From Bacteroidales bacterium (GTDB lineage: Bacteria > Bacteroidota > Bacteroidia > Bacteroidales > UBA932), in NCBI GenBank assembly GCA_024401995.1, contig JAKSJZ010000007.1:1-42752 (forward strand): DNA of 42,752 nucleotides. Reading direction: 5' to 3'. Each line of letters starts with the position of its first letter. Position 1 is the first letter of the stretch. A model generated the notes under the pieces. The model made no database searches. It was not told the DNA's origin and worked only from the letters and a program-made list of their open reading frames with translations. Made by a program: the position numbers and the translations under genes. Below are positions 1-7,303 of the stretch, piece after piece.

Positions 1-77
1 AAATAAGTTTTGGTTACCCTAAGGTAAGGACTTTTCCGGAATTCCGAGCCGGTGCTGGCAAAAAAAATTTCGCGGAT

Positions 78-150
78 GGGAGTGGCGGGGAAGGGCGTGG
101 CCGACTTTCCCCCTTCTTTTCAGGAGGCCACTGCCCTCCCCGCTGCCTCC
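78..150. repeat. Imperfect inverted repeat, ~25-base arms
   Basis: The arms at 78-102 and 126-150 are near reverse complements, sharing a GCGGGGA core, a GGGC block and a GTGGCC end, with a pyrimidine-rich loop between them. Read on the minus strand, the stem is followed about 10 bases later by T8 (complement of 60-67). It could therefore act as an imperfect terminator for the operon ending at 279. The gap to the T tract is longer than in a classical intrinsic terminator. Confidence 0.5.
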
Positions 151-171
151 AGGCCGGCACGTGACGGCATA

Positions 172-258
172 TGACGCCGAAGCCGGAAGATACAGGAAGC
201 CGCGGCAAACCTCTCCTTTCTTACCGGTTTGTCCGCGGCCCCTGTATCTTCGGCGGCA
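172..258. repeat. Long imperfect inverted repeat, 33-40 base arms
   Basis: The left arm (172-211) and right arm (226-258) are reverse complements apart from a few small insertions. The shared blocks are GCCG, AAGATACAGG, GCCGCGG and CAAACC, with a loop of about 14 bases. No T tract follows on either strand, so this is not a standard terminator. It may be a palindromic intergenic repeat, a MITE-like remnant or an RNA structure at the 3' end of the upstream transcript. Confidence 0.6.
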
Positions 259-278
259 TCACGCCGCCCTATAGACGG

Positions 279-1706
279 CTACAACTCGTAGTATTCCTCC
301 CAACCCGGTCTGGGTGCGGGCCCCCAGAGCATCTGGTTGGCGACGGGGTTGTTTACAATCTGTTTGGTCTCCCTGTCGAACACCACTTTCTCCCCGGTCC
401 ACTGGGCTATGACACCGAGGCAGAATACCTGGCTGAGAGGCCCTGAAACTGAGAACGGCGAGCGTGTCTTCTCCTTGCCCATAATTGCGAGCAGGAAGTT
501 GGCGAAGTGGTTGGAGGGGCTCTCCGGCACTTCGGGCAGACGGCTTTCCATATCTTTCGCTACGTCCGCGGGGATGATGGTGAGGGGGGATGCGTGCGAG
601 CCTCCCTTGAAGGTGAGTGTCTTGGAGTAAATCTCCTTGCCCGGGTTGACTTGCGTAGGGACGAACTTCTGACCGGCTACCAGAGGAATCGAAGAGTCAT
701 ATTCCGACGTGCCGTATCCTGCGGGCAGCGGCGGCAGATTGTCCAGACCATCATACCAGGTAACGTCCACCGCCGGCATCCCTTTCCTTTCGGGGAACTT
801 GAACAGCAGGGTGGAGGACATTGGGTAGAAGAAGGGATTGTGGTCCTTCAGGTAGAGAGGATTGACTTCTTCAGGCAGTCCGAGCTCCAGAAACTCGTGG
901 CAGGTATCGAGAATATGGGCCCCCCAGTCGCCCAAGGCTCCCATACCGTACTGATACCAGCAGCGCCACTGCCCGTTGTGGTAGTCGTGGTTGTAGGGAC
1001 GCGGATACCCGGCTCCGAACCAGACATCCCAGTCGAGCGTGTCGGGAACTGCTTCTCCGGCGGGGTATGCCTGTATTTTGGGGTCCCAGCCGTGCCAACG
1101 GCGGGAATTGTTCATATGTGCGGTTATGGCGGTGACGTCCTTTATGATGCCGGCTTCCTTCCAGGCCTTGAACTGGAAGTAGTTCTCTTCCGAATGGCCC
1201 TGATTGCCCATCTGGGTGACTACGCCGTATTTCTCGGCGGCCTGCATCAGGCGTTCGCACTCGGCGAAGGTGCGGGCCAGGGGCTTCTCGACGTAAACGT
1301 GGATGCCCAGTTTCATCGCCGCCATCGCGATGACGAAGTGGCTGTGGTCCGGAGTGGCGATAAGTACGGCGTCAATCTTTGAAGCCATCTTGTCGAACAT
1401 CTTCCGCCAGTCGGTGAAGCGTGGAACGTTCGGGAACATCTCCATCACTTCCTGCGTGTGCGGGGCTCCCATATCCACGTCGCAGAGTGCCACTATGTTG
1501 CAAAGACCCGTTCCGGCGAATTCCTTGACGTCGTCGTTGCCCCTGTTGCCTATGCCTATGACGGCGAGGTCAACCTTGTCGTTCGCTCCGTAAGTTCTGT
1601 TCTTTTTGCGTCCGGGCTTGCAGGACACAAGGGACGGGGCGGCCAGAAGCGCCGCCGAGGCAAGGGCCGTTTCCTTCAGGAAAGACCTTCTTGAAATTGT
1701 TTTCAT
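279..1706 (-). CDS. Exported Gfo/Idh/MocA family oxidoreductase
   Basis: A 475-residue NAD(P)-dependent sugar oxidoreductase. The N-terminus has a twin-arginine-like motif (SRRSFLK, residues 5-11), a hydrophobic stretch and a lipobox-like LVSC with Cys29, so it is probably exported and may be lipid-anchored. The Rossmann motif GIGNRG is at 51-56, an ATPDHSH segment near 118-123 and the family EKP motif at 140-142. The C-terminal part is the usual alpha/beta substrate domain, longer than in cytosolic inositol dehydrogenases, as in many Bacteroidetes family members. It lies one base after the isomerase-DUF1080 gene and is surely cotranscribed. In Bacteroides, relatives work with DUF1080 proteins in making and cleaving 3-keto-glycosides; I infer a similar role here. 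The exact substrate is not visible from sequence. Confidence 0.88.
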   Translation of the reverse strand: MKTISRRSFLKETALASAALLAAPSLVSCKPGRKKNRTYGANDKVDLAVIGIGNRGNDDVKEFAGTGLCNIVALCDVDMGAPHTQEVMEMFPNVPRFTDWRKMFDKMASKIDAVLIATPDHSHFVIAMAAMKLGIHVYVEKPLARTFAECERLMQAAEKYGVVTQMGNQGHSEENYFQFKAWKEAGIIKDVTAITAHMNNSRRWHGWDPKIQAYPAGEAVPDTLDWDVWFGAGYPRPYNHDYHNGQWRCWYQYGMGALGDWGAHILDTCHEFLELGLPEEVNPLYLKDHNPFFYPMSSTLLFKFPERKGMPAVDVTWYDGLDNLPPLPAGYGTSEYDSSIPLVAGQKFVPTQVNPGKEIYSKTLTFKGGSHASPLTIIPADVAKDMESRLPEVPESPSNHFANFLLAIMGKEKTRSPFSVSGPLSQVFCLGVIAQWTGEKVVFDRETKQIVNNPVANQMLWGPAPRPGWEEYYEL

Positions 1707-1707
1707 A

Positions 1708-3207
1708 TCAGTCGAGAACCTTGATTTTAATATTCCTGTAACTTACTTCGTCGCCGTGGTCCTGCAGAAGGATGTAGCCGGACTTGTGGTTGCCGAAGTT
1801 TATCCAGTTCCTGTATTTGCTGTATGCGACCAGCGCGTTGAACTCCTGGGTGTTGCGGTCATATACCACCATCCGCACTCCGTTCAGCCAATGCTCCACG
1901 TGGTTGCCCCTGACCACGACGGTGGCCTTGTTGAAGCCGTACTTGTCCAGAGGCTTGTTCTCCGGAGCGGGAATCAGGTCATAGAGCGAAGCGAGCTTGC
2001 GGTTGCCCTTGACCCCGAGCTTGGCGTCCGGATGAAGTTCGTCATCGAGCACCTGGAATTCGCAGCCGATGGACGATGCGCTCTCGCCGCCGTCATTGAT
2101 GTCGGGATTGACGAAGTATTTGATTCCGCTGTTTGCGCCCGGGGTGAGCTTGAACTCCACGGTAAGGATGAAGTTGGAGTACTTCTCCCTGGTGATGATG
2201 TCGCCGGCGCCTCCGGCCTCATTGTTGTTGCCGGCATCCTCCACCGTAAGTATGCCGTCCTTTATTGTCCAGCCTTTGGCGGGGAAGGCGTCATATCTTG
2301 CGCTCCTCCAGCCGTCGGACGTTCTGCCGTCCCAGAGGAGCTTCCAGCCGTCGGCTTTCTCGGCCTCGGTCAGCGTGTTCGCGGGCTGGTCCTTCTTCAT
2401 CGCGGAGATGAGCATCGTGCGCAGGTAATCCACCGACTCCCTGATTCCGGGCTGGGGGTCGAGGCCGTCCTTTTCGAACTCTATGCAGACCTTGCCCTTG
2501 TAGCCGATGGACTTCAGCGCGTCTGCGATGGCGGGCAGATCCATCCTGCCGCGTCCCATCTCGCAGGTCTGACCGGCCTTCGAGGCCTCCGTCACATCCT
2601 TGATATGGACGTCGAATATCCAGTCCCTGTATCCGATTATGTCGGCTGCCGCGTCCCTGCCGCAGCGGAAGGTGTGGCCCAGGTCAATGCAGCATCCTAC
2701 TCCGCGGGAAGGGTCGCCGTACCTTTCCACCACCGCCGTGATGTCGGGGAACAGGTCCGTGTCGGGCCCGTGTGTGTGTATGGCCATCCTGATACCTGTC
2801 TTGGCCACTTTCGCAATGACGTAGTCGGTGAGGGAATAGTCGGGCACTCCGATGAACATATCCGCACCGTAGCGCGCCGCATAGGCGAAGGCGCGGTCAA
2901 CGTCGTCCGTTGTCCTCATATAGATGGGGCCGAGGATATAGCCTTCGACGCCGGCTTCGGCGCATTTGGCCTTGAAACGGTCCATCTGTTTTTTCGTGGC
3001 ATCGAGCGGAAGGAGGAAGTCTTTCACGGAGAAATACTTGACATCGAGTTCCTTGAGGTAATTCAGGGTCTGGTCGAGATTGAAATTCCTGTAGGAATAG
3101 CCCGCTATGCCAATCTGGAAGTCATCCGCGCCGCAGTTCTCCGCGGAGGCGGGGACGGTCACGGCAAGAAGGGCCGCAGCCGCAAGCAAGATGGAAAATC
3201 TCTTCAT
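1708..3207 (-). CDS. Fused sugar isomerase/epimerase-like and DUF1080 protein
   Basis: A 499-residue secreted protein. I start it at the ATG at 3207, which begins a clear signal peptide ([10 protein letters not shown] to about residue 22); a longer frame to 3246 adds 13 residues ahead of it. Residues ~28-270 form a xylose-isomerase-like TIM barrel of the sugar phosphate isomerase/epimerase family, with likely metal ligands in IDLGH (174-178), DVHIKD (199-204) and the Glu of CIEFE (~243). Residues ~283-499 are a DUF1080 domain (beta-jellyroll, 3-keto-disaccharide hydrolase family), opening with GWKLLWDG and including NSGIKYF and a WLNG strand. In Bacteroides these are normally separate adjacent genes, so the fusion suggests that epimerisation or isomerisation and cleavage of an oxidised sugar are coupled. 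The domain calls are firm; the substrate is unknown. Confidence 0.88.
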   Translation of the reverse strand: MKRFSILLAAAALLAVTVPASAENCGADDFQIGIAGYSYRNFNLDQTLNYLKELDVKYFSVKDFLLPLDATKKQMDRFKAKCAEAGVEGYILGPIYMRTTDDVDRAFAYAARYGADMFIGVPDYSLTDYVIAKVAKTGIRMAIHTHGPDTDLFPDITAVVERYGDPSRGVGCCIDLGHTFRCGRDAAADIIGYRDWIFDVHIKDVTEASKAGQTCEMGRGRMDLPAIADALKSIGYKGKVCIEFEKDGLDPQPGIRESVDYLRTMLISAMKKDQPANTLTEAEKADGWKLLWDGRTSDGWRSARYDAFPAKGWTIKDGILTVEDAGNNNEAGGAGDIITREKYSNFILTVEFKLTPGANSGIKYFVNPDINDGGESASSIGCEFQVLDDELHPDAKLGVKGNRKLASLYDLIPAPENKPLDKYGFNKATVVVRGNHVEHWLNGVRMVVYDRNTQEFNALVAYSKYRNWINFGNHKSGYILLQDHGDEVSYRNIKIKVLD

Positions 3208-3245
3208 ATTAAACAAAAGGTTATCAGTTTGTAGCAAATTTCCCA

Positions 3246-3275
3246 TAAAGTTAAATTATATTTGTGGCAATGCAA
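3246..3275 (-). promoter_or_regulatory. Candidate promoter, isomerase-DUF1080 operon
   Basis: On the minus strand TTG (complement of 3273-3275) is followed after 19 bases by TAACTTTA (complement of 3246-3253), one base off the Bacteroidetes -7 box TAnnTTTG. This would leave a leader of about 35 bases before the ATG at 3207. On the other strand a perfect -7 box TATATTTG lies at 3257-3264, so the two divergent operons share this spacer. Confidence 0.4.
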
Positions 3276-3298
3276 GGGATTGAGCCATAAATTTAATC

Positions 3299-3329
3299 TT
3301 GCAGTTGGCGCTTCTTTTTGCTACCTTCG
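3299..3329 (+). promoter_or_regulatory. Candidate promoter for the 2-TM/apbE/oxidoreductase operon
   Basis: TTG at 3299-3301, a 20-base spacer and TACCTTCG at 3322-3329 resemble the Bacteroidetes pattern, with one mismatch in the -7 box. The start codon at 3342 is 12 bases downstream, so the leader would be very short. TATATTTG at 3257-3264 is an alternative upstream -7 box with a poor -33 element. Confidence 0.35.
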
Positions 3330-3341
3330 CAAGTTGTCTTT

Positions 3342-3587
3342 ATGTTCAAGGATTCAGTCATAACCGCCCGGCGCAAGAGAAGGGAACTTGCCGTTGCCCT
3401 GGTATGCTTCGGCCTGGCCGTTCTGATAAACGTTTACAGCATCATACGTTTCAACTGCCCCTGGAGCGAGTTTTTCACCCAGATCGGCTTTGTGATACTT
3501 TTGGCGGCTTGTATCTATGCCGTCCTGGCAGCGGTAAGGCTCGCAGTCCACGCCGTTGTTTCGATTGTCCGCAGATGCAGGGGATGA
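3342..3587 (+). CDS. Small membrane protein with two predicted TM helices
   Basis: An 81-residue protein not assigned to a family. After a basic start (MFKDSVITARRKRREL) there is a hydrophobic helix at about 16-35, a short loop with Cys, a second helix at about 48-72 and a basic tail, predicting two membrane helices. Its stop overlaps the apbE start as ATGA (3584-3587), so the genes are translationally coupled. It might anchor or partner the flavin transferase, but no quinone-binding or flavinylation motif is visible. A longer frame from 3318 exists, but the ATG at 3342 fits the promoter and helix pattern better. Confidence 0.6.
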   Translation: MFKDSVITARRKRRELAVALVCFGLAVLINVYSIIRFNCPWSEFFTQIGFVILLAACIYAVLAAVRLAVHAVVSIVRRCRG

Positions 3588-4387
3588 AGTTCAGATACAG
3601 CGGTGTCAATCCGTCCGCGCCGGTGGCATATTGTGCTTTCTACGCAATGCACACCCTCGTCGAGGTTCTTTGCGTCAGCGCCGACGAAGCGTCCGCAAGG
3701 GCCGTTTCAGACAGGATCCGGGGTATGGTCGCCGGGCTTGAGAGGGAGTTGAGCCGTCACCTGGAGGGAGGCCCGCTCAACCGGATAAATTCCTCCCTGG
3801 AGTTCGAGGATGCGGGAGATGAGCTTTTCTTCTGCCTGGAGTTGAGCGAGCAGTTCAGGGATGCTACCGCAGGGTATTTCGACGTCGCCGCCTTGAGCCC
3901 ATCCAGGGAGAGGCCGTCCTGTATTTTCTCCGCTTCCGGCCACCGGGTGAAGAGGGTGTCCGGCGGTATTCTTCTCGATATGGGAGGTTTTGCCAAGGGG
4001 TATGCGGCGGAGAAAGTGCGCAGGCTTCTTGAGGAAGAAGGTATTGCGGACGCCCTGGTCAACTTCGGCAACAGCACTGTCCTGGGAGTGGGGCGCCACC
4101 CTTTGGGGGATTGTTGGAAAGTGTCGCCGGCGGCAGATGAGTCCGTCTGCCTTGAATTGAGGGACAGCGCATTGTCCGTATCCGGGGTGCAGGCAGGCGG
4201 GCGGCGGCATATCGTTGATCCGATTGCGATGACCTGCCCTTCCAAGGGGTATGGAGTTGTGGTTACGGGGAAGTCCGCGCTGCTGTGCGAGATGCTTTCC
4301 ACCGCCCTCTACGCCGCTCCGGAGGAGATGCAGGACAGTATAATGAAAGGATTTCCGGCATACAGCGCCGGTCATATAAAGTTATGA
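3584..4387 (+). CDS. ApbE-like FAD:protein FMN transferase
   Basis: A 267-residue protein of the ApbE family, which splits FAD and attaches FMN through a phosphoester to Ser or Thr of target proteins. Family landmarks in order are LNRINSS near 65, DMGGFAKGYAAEKV in the FAD-binding centre, VNFGNSTVLGVG (usually NLGG) and HIVDPIAMTC (usually HIIDP.TG). The start is the ATG overlapping the upstream stop. A frame open from 3299 lacks any family similarity before this point. There is no signal peptide and it is shorter than typical exported ApbE (300-350 residues), so it may act in the cytosol. It overlaps the next oxidoreductase gene as ATGA. The physiological target is not evident; Rnf/Nqr-type subunits are the classical clients but none lies in this window. 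Confidence 0.85.
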   Translation: MKFRYSGVNPSAPVAYCAFYAMHTLVEVLCVSADEASARAVSDRIRGMVAGLERELSRHLEGGPLNRINSSLEFEDAGDELFFCLELSEQFRDATAGYFDVAALSPSRERPSCIFSASGHRVKRVSGGILLDMGGFAKGYAAEKVRRLLEEEGIADALVNFGNSTVLGVGRHPLGDCWKVSPAADESVCLELRDSALSVSGVQAGGRRHIVDPIAMTCPSKGYGVVVTGKSALLCEMLSTALYAAPEEMQDSIMKGFPAYSAGHIKL

Positions 4388-5646
4388 AGGACGAGAAACT
4401 CATTGACAGACGTTCATTCCTCTCCAGACTCGGGGGAATAGGGCTGGCCGGCGCCGCCTTGAGCGCCTTCCCGTGGATGGAGTCGTGCAGCCCCTCCCGG
4501 AACGACGCGACTTCGGGCGCGAAAGTCCGGCTCGGCATAATAGGCACAGGCTCGCGCGGCCGCTATCTTATGTCATTCCTGAAGGATATTCCGCAAGCTT
4601 CGGTCGTGGCGCTCTGCGACATATATGGGCCCAATCTGGAGTTGGGCGCGGAGATGTTCCCGGACGCCCGCAGGTACACCGAATACCGCAGGCTGCTCGA
4701 GGATCGGGACGTGGACGCCGTTGTGATTGCGACTCCGCTGGACAGGCATTTCAGGATGGTTATGGATGCGCTTGATTCCGGCAGGGACGTTTATTGCGAG
4801 AAGTCGATGGCCTATCACATAGATGAGTGCCGGCAGATGTATATGAAGCGCAAGTCCACCGGCAGGATACTCTTCATAGGCCAGCAGAGGTTGTTCGACC
4901 CCAAGTACCACAAGGCAATGGAGAGCATAGTGCGCGGAGACTTCGGGCCTGTCGTCAACGTCAGGAACTACTGGTTCCGCAATGCCGACTGGCGGCGTCC
5001 CGTGCCCTCGCCCGAGCTCGAGAGGCTCATCAACTGGAGGCTTTACAGGGAGTATTCACGCGGCCTTATGACCGAACTTGCCTGCCATCAGCTCCAGAAC
5101 GGCACCTGGGCTACGGGTATGCTCCCCGTGAAGGTGATGGGGGCCGGGGACATAATCTACTGGAAGGACGGGCGTGAGGTGTTCGACAATGTCTGCGTCA
5201 TCTATACTTTCCCCAACGGGGTCAATATGACTTTCGAGTCCGTCATCTCCAATGCCCATTTCGGGATGGGGGAGCAGATACTGTGCAAGGATGCGACGAT
5301 TGACCTGCCGGGTTCAAGAATCTTCCGCGAGACCCCTCCCGCCAAGAGCGGTATGGAGCAGCTCATAGCCCAGATCGAGAAGGGCGTCTTTTCCAATTCC
5401 GTGTTCGCCGGCACAAGCTGGAATGCCGAGACTGCTTCCGCAGACAGGGGCGAAGCCATAATGCCGGAGGCGGAAGGAGACGGAACGCGCGAGATTCTGC
5501 AGGCTTTCTGCAACAGCTGCATCACCGGAAAGATGCCTCCGCGCATTCTCGAAGAGGCATATTACAGTTCCGTTCTCGGCATCCTCGGCGACGAGGCCAT
5601 CCTCCAGGGCAAGACCCTGTATATGGAGGAAGGATTCATTATTTGA
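4384..5646 (+). CDS. Second exported Gfo/Idh/MocA family oxidoreductase
   Basis: A 420-residue oxidoreductase. A twin-arginine-like motif DRRSFLSRLG (8-17) precedes a hydrophobic segment and MESC with Cys35, a probable lipoprotein signal. The Rossmann motif GIIGTGSRG is at 51-59. The usual EKP is EKSM at 139-142, so the conserved Pro is replaced while the catalytic Lys remains. A CHQLQ segment follows in the substrate domain. The start overlaps apbE (ATGA); a longer frame from 4285 would run back through apbE and has no family similarity. The gene closes the plus-strand half of a divergent locus whose other half carries a Gfo protein and a DUF1080 fusion, so I infer a shared glycoside oxidation pathway with this enzyme as a paralogous step. 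A terminator follows. Confidence 0.87.
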   Translation: MKDEKLIDRRSFLSRLGGIGLAGAALSAFPWMESCSPSRNDATSGAKVRLGIIGTGSRGRYLMSFLKDIPQASVVALCDIYGPNLELGAEMFPDARRYTEYRRLLEDRDVDAVVIATPLDRHFRMVMDALDSGRDVYCEKSMAYHIDECRQMYMKRKSTGRILFIGQQRLFDPKYHKAMESIVRGDFGPVVNVRNYWFRNADWRRPVPSPELERLINWRLYREYSRGLMTELACHQLQNGTWATGMLPVKVMGAGDIIYWKDGREVFDNVCVIYTFPNGVNMTFESVISNAHFGMGEQILCKDATIDLPGSRIFRETPPAKSGMEQLIAQIEKGVFSNSVFAGTSWNAETASADRGEAIMPEAEGDGTREILQAFCNSCITGKMPPRILEEAYYSSVLGILGDEAILQGKTLYMEEGFII

Positions 5647-5667
5647 CGAGCGGGCGGGGGTGTTTAC

Positions 5668-5706
5668 AAAAGACCGCGTGGCAGAACAGCTACGCGGTCT
5701 TTTTTT
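5668..5706. terminator. Intrinsic terminator, probably bidirectional
   Basis: AAAAGACCGCGT (5668-5679) pairs with ACGCGGTCTTTT (5692-5703) around a 12-base loop, and the T tract runs to 5706. It lies 21 bases after the oxidoreductase stop. The A4 on the left gives a short T run on the minus strand, so it may also end the small lipoprotein transcript. Confidence 0.9.
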
Positions 5707-5744
5707 CAACGCCGGGGATGCCGGCGCAAATGACACGGGCAGGA

Positions 5745-5936
5745 TTACTCCTGAGCGGTGCAGGTCTCGCCCTCAGCGCAAGCCTCGCAATTGTCGCAAG
5801 TGCAGTTTGTGCTGTCGGCAACGACTTCCTCAGCGGCGGGCTCAGCCTCTTCGGCAGCCTTGTTACCGCAGTTCCCGCAAGCGCTGAAAGCTACAAGAGC
5901 AGCAGCCAGGGAAAGAACCATAAATACCTTCTTCAT
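5745..5936 (-). CDS. Small Cys-rich lipoprotein
   Basis: A 63-residue protein of unknown function. The signal peptide MKKVFMVLSLAAALVAFSAC ends in a lipobox (FSAC, Cys20). The mature part is short: NCGNK, an acidic Ala/Glu linker, then a Cys-dense tail with Cys at CTCDNCEAC and GETC, eight Cys in all counting the lipid-bearing one. The acidic tail with CxC and CxxC spacing suggests metal binding or disulfide formation; this is inference. It has its own strong promoter and a structured leader and seems to be a monocistronic unit ending at the shared terminator. Confidence 0.75.
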   Translation of the reverse strand: MKKVFMVLSLAAALVAFSACGNCGNKAAEEAEPAAEEVVADSTNCTCDNCEACAEGETCTAQE

Positions 5937-5964
5937 AACAGTAATGCATTAAACTGATTAAATT

Positions 5965-5985
5965 CGCCGCGGACTTTCCGCAGCG
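5965..5985 (-). promoter_or_regulatory. 5' leader hairpin of the Cys-rich lipoprotein
   Basis: In the transcript, a 9-base-pair stem (CGCTGCGGA with TCCGCGGCG, one G-U pair) closes a 3-base loop at the very start of the leader. It could stabilise the mRNA 5' end. No T tract follows, so it is not an attenuator on its own. Confidence 0.45.
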
Positions 5986-5989
5986 GGGG

Positions 5990-6020
5990 CAAAAGTACTC
6001 AGTTTCTGCGACTTTGCAAA
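5990..6020 (-). promoter_or_regulatory. Consensus Bacteroidetes promoter
   Basis: On the minus strand TTTG (complement of 6017-6020), exactly 19 bases, then TACTTTTG (complement of 5990-5997), a perfect TAnnTTTG box. It lies just after the rsmE stop and should drive the Cys-rich lipoprotein with a leader of about 45 bases. Confidence 0.8.
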
Positions 6021-6022
6021 AA

Positions 6023-6736
6023 TTATTTGCAAAAATTGAAGTAAACCGCACATACGGATGCCAGCGCCGCCGTCTCGGTGCGCAGTCGGGAGTCTCCGAG
6101 GCTCACCGCCACGAATCCCGCTTCGTCGGCCATCTTCAACTCCTGCGGCGAAAAATCGCCTTCCGGACCTATTAGAATGATAATTTCGCGGTCTGCAGCC
6201 GCTCCGGCCAGGGCTTGCGTGAGGGGAATACGGTCGCCGTAGCAGCACGCAATCAGTTTGAGCGCCCCGGAGGAGGCGGAGCGTATGAAGTCCTTCACCG
6301 TCACGGGCTCCGGGATCGAGGGGATTGCGCCCTTCAACGACTGCTTGGCGGCGCTGAGGGCCAGTTTGCGCAGTCGTTCGCCCTTCATCACCCGGCGTTC
6401 CGAGCGGTCGGCGAAAAGGGTTGCCAGCACGTCGACCCCTATCTCGGTCGCTTTCTCCACGAACCACTCGTAGCGGTCTGCATTCTTGGTGGGACACACT
6501 CCTACCGTCAGCCTGTACGGGTGGGCTCCGAAGCCGGCTTCGCGCGAAAGCACCGTCGCCGACGCCTCCCCGGGTCCGACTGAATCGAGCCTGCACCGCA
6601 GAAGGTCGCCGGAGCCGTCGATGACCTCGACAGCGTCTCCTTCGCGATGGCGCTTGACCCTGACGCAGTGGGCGGTCTCTCCGGCGTCCAGAAAGACTCT
6701 GTCGCCCTCAACCCTGTATGCGTGGAATATCTCCAT
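6023..6736 (-). CDS. rsmE: 16S rRNA m3U1498 methyltransferase RsmE
   Basis: A 237-residue SPOUT-class enzyme that methylates N3 of U1498 in 16S rRNA using SAM. An N-terminal PUA-like domain (1-~70) includes HCVRVKRHREGD. The SPOUT part carries EKATEIGV, the knot motif LIGPEGDFS and LGDSRLRTETAA near the C-terminus, all family hallmarks. Its length is normal. It is the last gene of the minus-strand operon, three bases after the tsaC-like gene. Start ATG at 6736. Confidence 0.95.
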   Translation of the reverse strand: MEIFHAYRVEGDRVFLDAGETAHCVRVKRHREGDAVEVIDGSGDLLRCRLDSVGPGEASATVLSREAGFGAHPYRLTVGVCPTKNADRYEWFVEKATEIGVDVLATLFADRSERRVMKGERLRKLALSAAKQSLKGAIPSIPEPVTVKDFIRSASSGALKLIACCYGDRIPLTQALAGAAADREIIILIGPEGDFSPQELKMADEAGFVAVSLGDSRLRTETAALASVCAVYFNFCK

Positions 6737-6739
6737 ACC

Positions 6740-7303
6740 TTATTTGCGGATTACTTCCACTTCGCCGTCCACGCCCAGCTTGATTATCTGCGACGCCTTG
6801 CCCGTCGAACCCTTCTCAAGCGAGGGATCAACCACATAATCCACTCCGGCGACAATCTCCGGGCTTATCTGTGCGTAGCATCCGGGGGTCGGTTCGCCGG
6901 ATATGTTGGCGGATGTCGATACCAGGGGCCTGCGCAGGCGCCGTATCAGTTCGATGCAGAAGTCATTGGCCGGTATCCTTATACCCACGGTCCCGTCTTC
7001 CGCCACGACGTTCGGGGCCAGATATTGGGCGCCGGGGTAGATGATGGTCATCGGCGCGTCGTTGACTTCCACCAGGTCTATCGCAATCTGGGGGATGACC
7101 TTCACGTGTTTCGCAACCATATCCATATCGCTTGCCAGAAGCACAAGCGATTTCGAGTCGTCCCTCTTCTTGAGGGCATACACCTTTGCCACCGCCTCCG
7201 GGTTCGTTGCATCGCACCCGATTCCCCAGACCGTGTCGGTGGGGTAAAGGATGAGACCTCCGGCCTTGAGGCACTCCAGGGCCTCCTGAATGATTTTTAC
7301 CAT
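6740..7303 (-). CDS. tsaC: Sua5/YciO/TsaC family threonylcarbamoyl-AMP synthase
   Basis: A 187-residue protein making the threonylcarbamoyl-AMP used in t6A modification of ANN-decoding tRNAs. Visible motifs are LYPTDTVWGIGCDA near the N-terminus, a VYALKKRDDSKSL nucleotide-binding segment, the STSANISGEP motif and a C-terminal KGSTGKASQI. The family includes the poorly understood YciO branch, so the symbol is slightly provisional. The start is ATG 7303, overlapping the rhomboid stop by 7 bases; a long frame upstream of it is rhomboid DNA in another phase. Confidence 0.87.
   Translation of the reverse strand: MVKIIQEALECLKAGGLILYPTDTVWGIGCDATNPEAVAKVYALKKRDDSKSLVLLASDMDMVAKHVKVIPQIAIDLVEVNDAPMTIIYPGAQYLAPNVVAEDGTVGIRIPANDFCIELIRRLRRPLVSTSANISGEPTPGCYAQISPEIVAGVDYVVDPSLEKGSTGKASQIIKLGVDGEVEVIRK

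Larger units (their letters stand above)
1..278. other. Gene-free stretch with repeats
   Basis: I see no convincing gene here. Short open frames on both strands are rich in Arg, Pro and Ser and look like chance frames in GC-rich DNA. The stretch lies downstream of the minus-strand oxidoreductase that ends at 279. It holds a small perfect inverted repeat (TTACC/GGTAA, 14-27), a 10-base palindrome CGGAATTCCG (37-46), an A8 tract (60-67) and two large imperfect inverted repeats listed separately. I find no clear TAnnTTTG promoter box. Confidence 0.6.

Noticed and set aside
8..15. TTTTGG-containing promoter-like box at the window edge
   Set aside because: The spacing in TAAGTTTTG is one base too long and no -33 element or downstream gene is present.
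1606..3234. A 542-codon plus-strand open frame
   Set aside because: It lies antisense to the isomerase-DUF1080 gene, has no domain, signal or recognisable motif and is a typical shadow frame in GC-rich coding DNA.
4504..4524. DATSGAK in the second oxidoreductase as a flavinylation site for the adjacent ApbE
   Set aside because: It resembles DxxSGAT, but the acceptor Thr is replaced by Lys, so covalent FMN attachment there is not supported.
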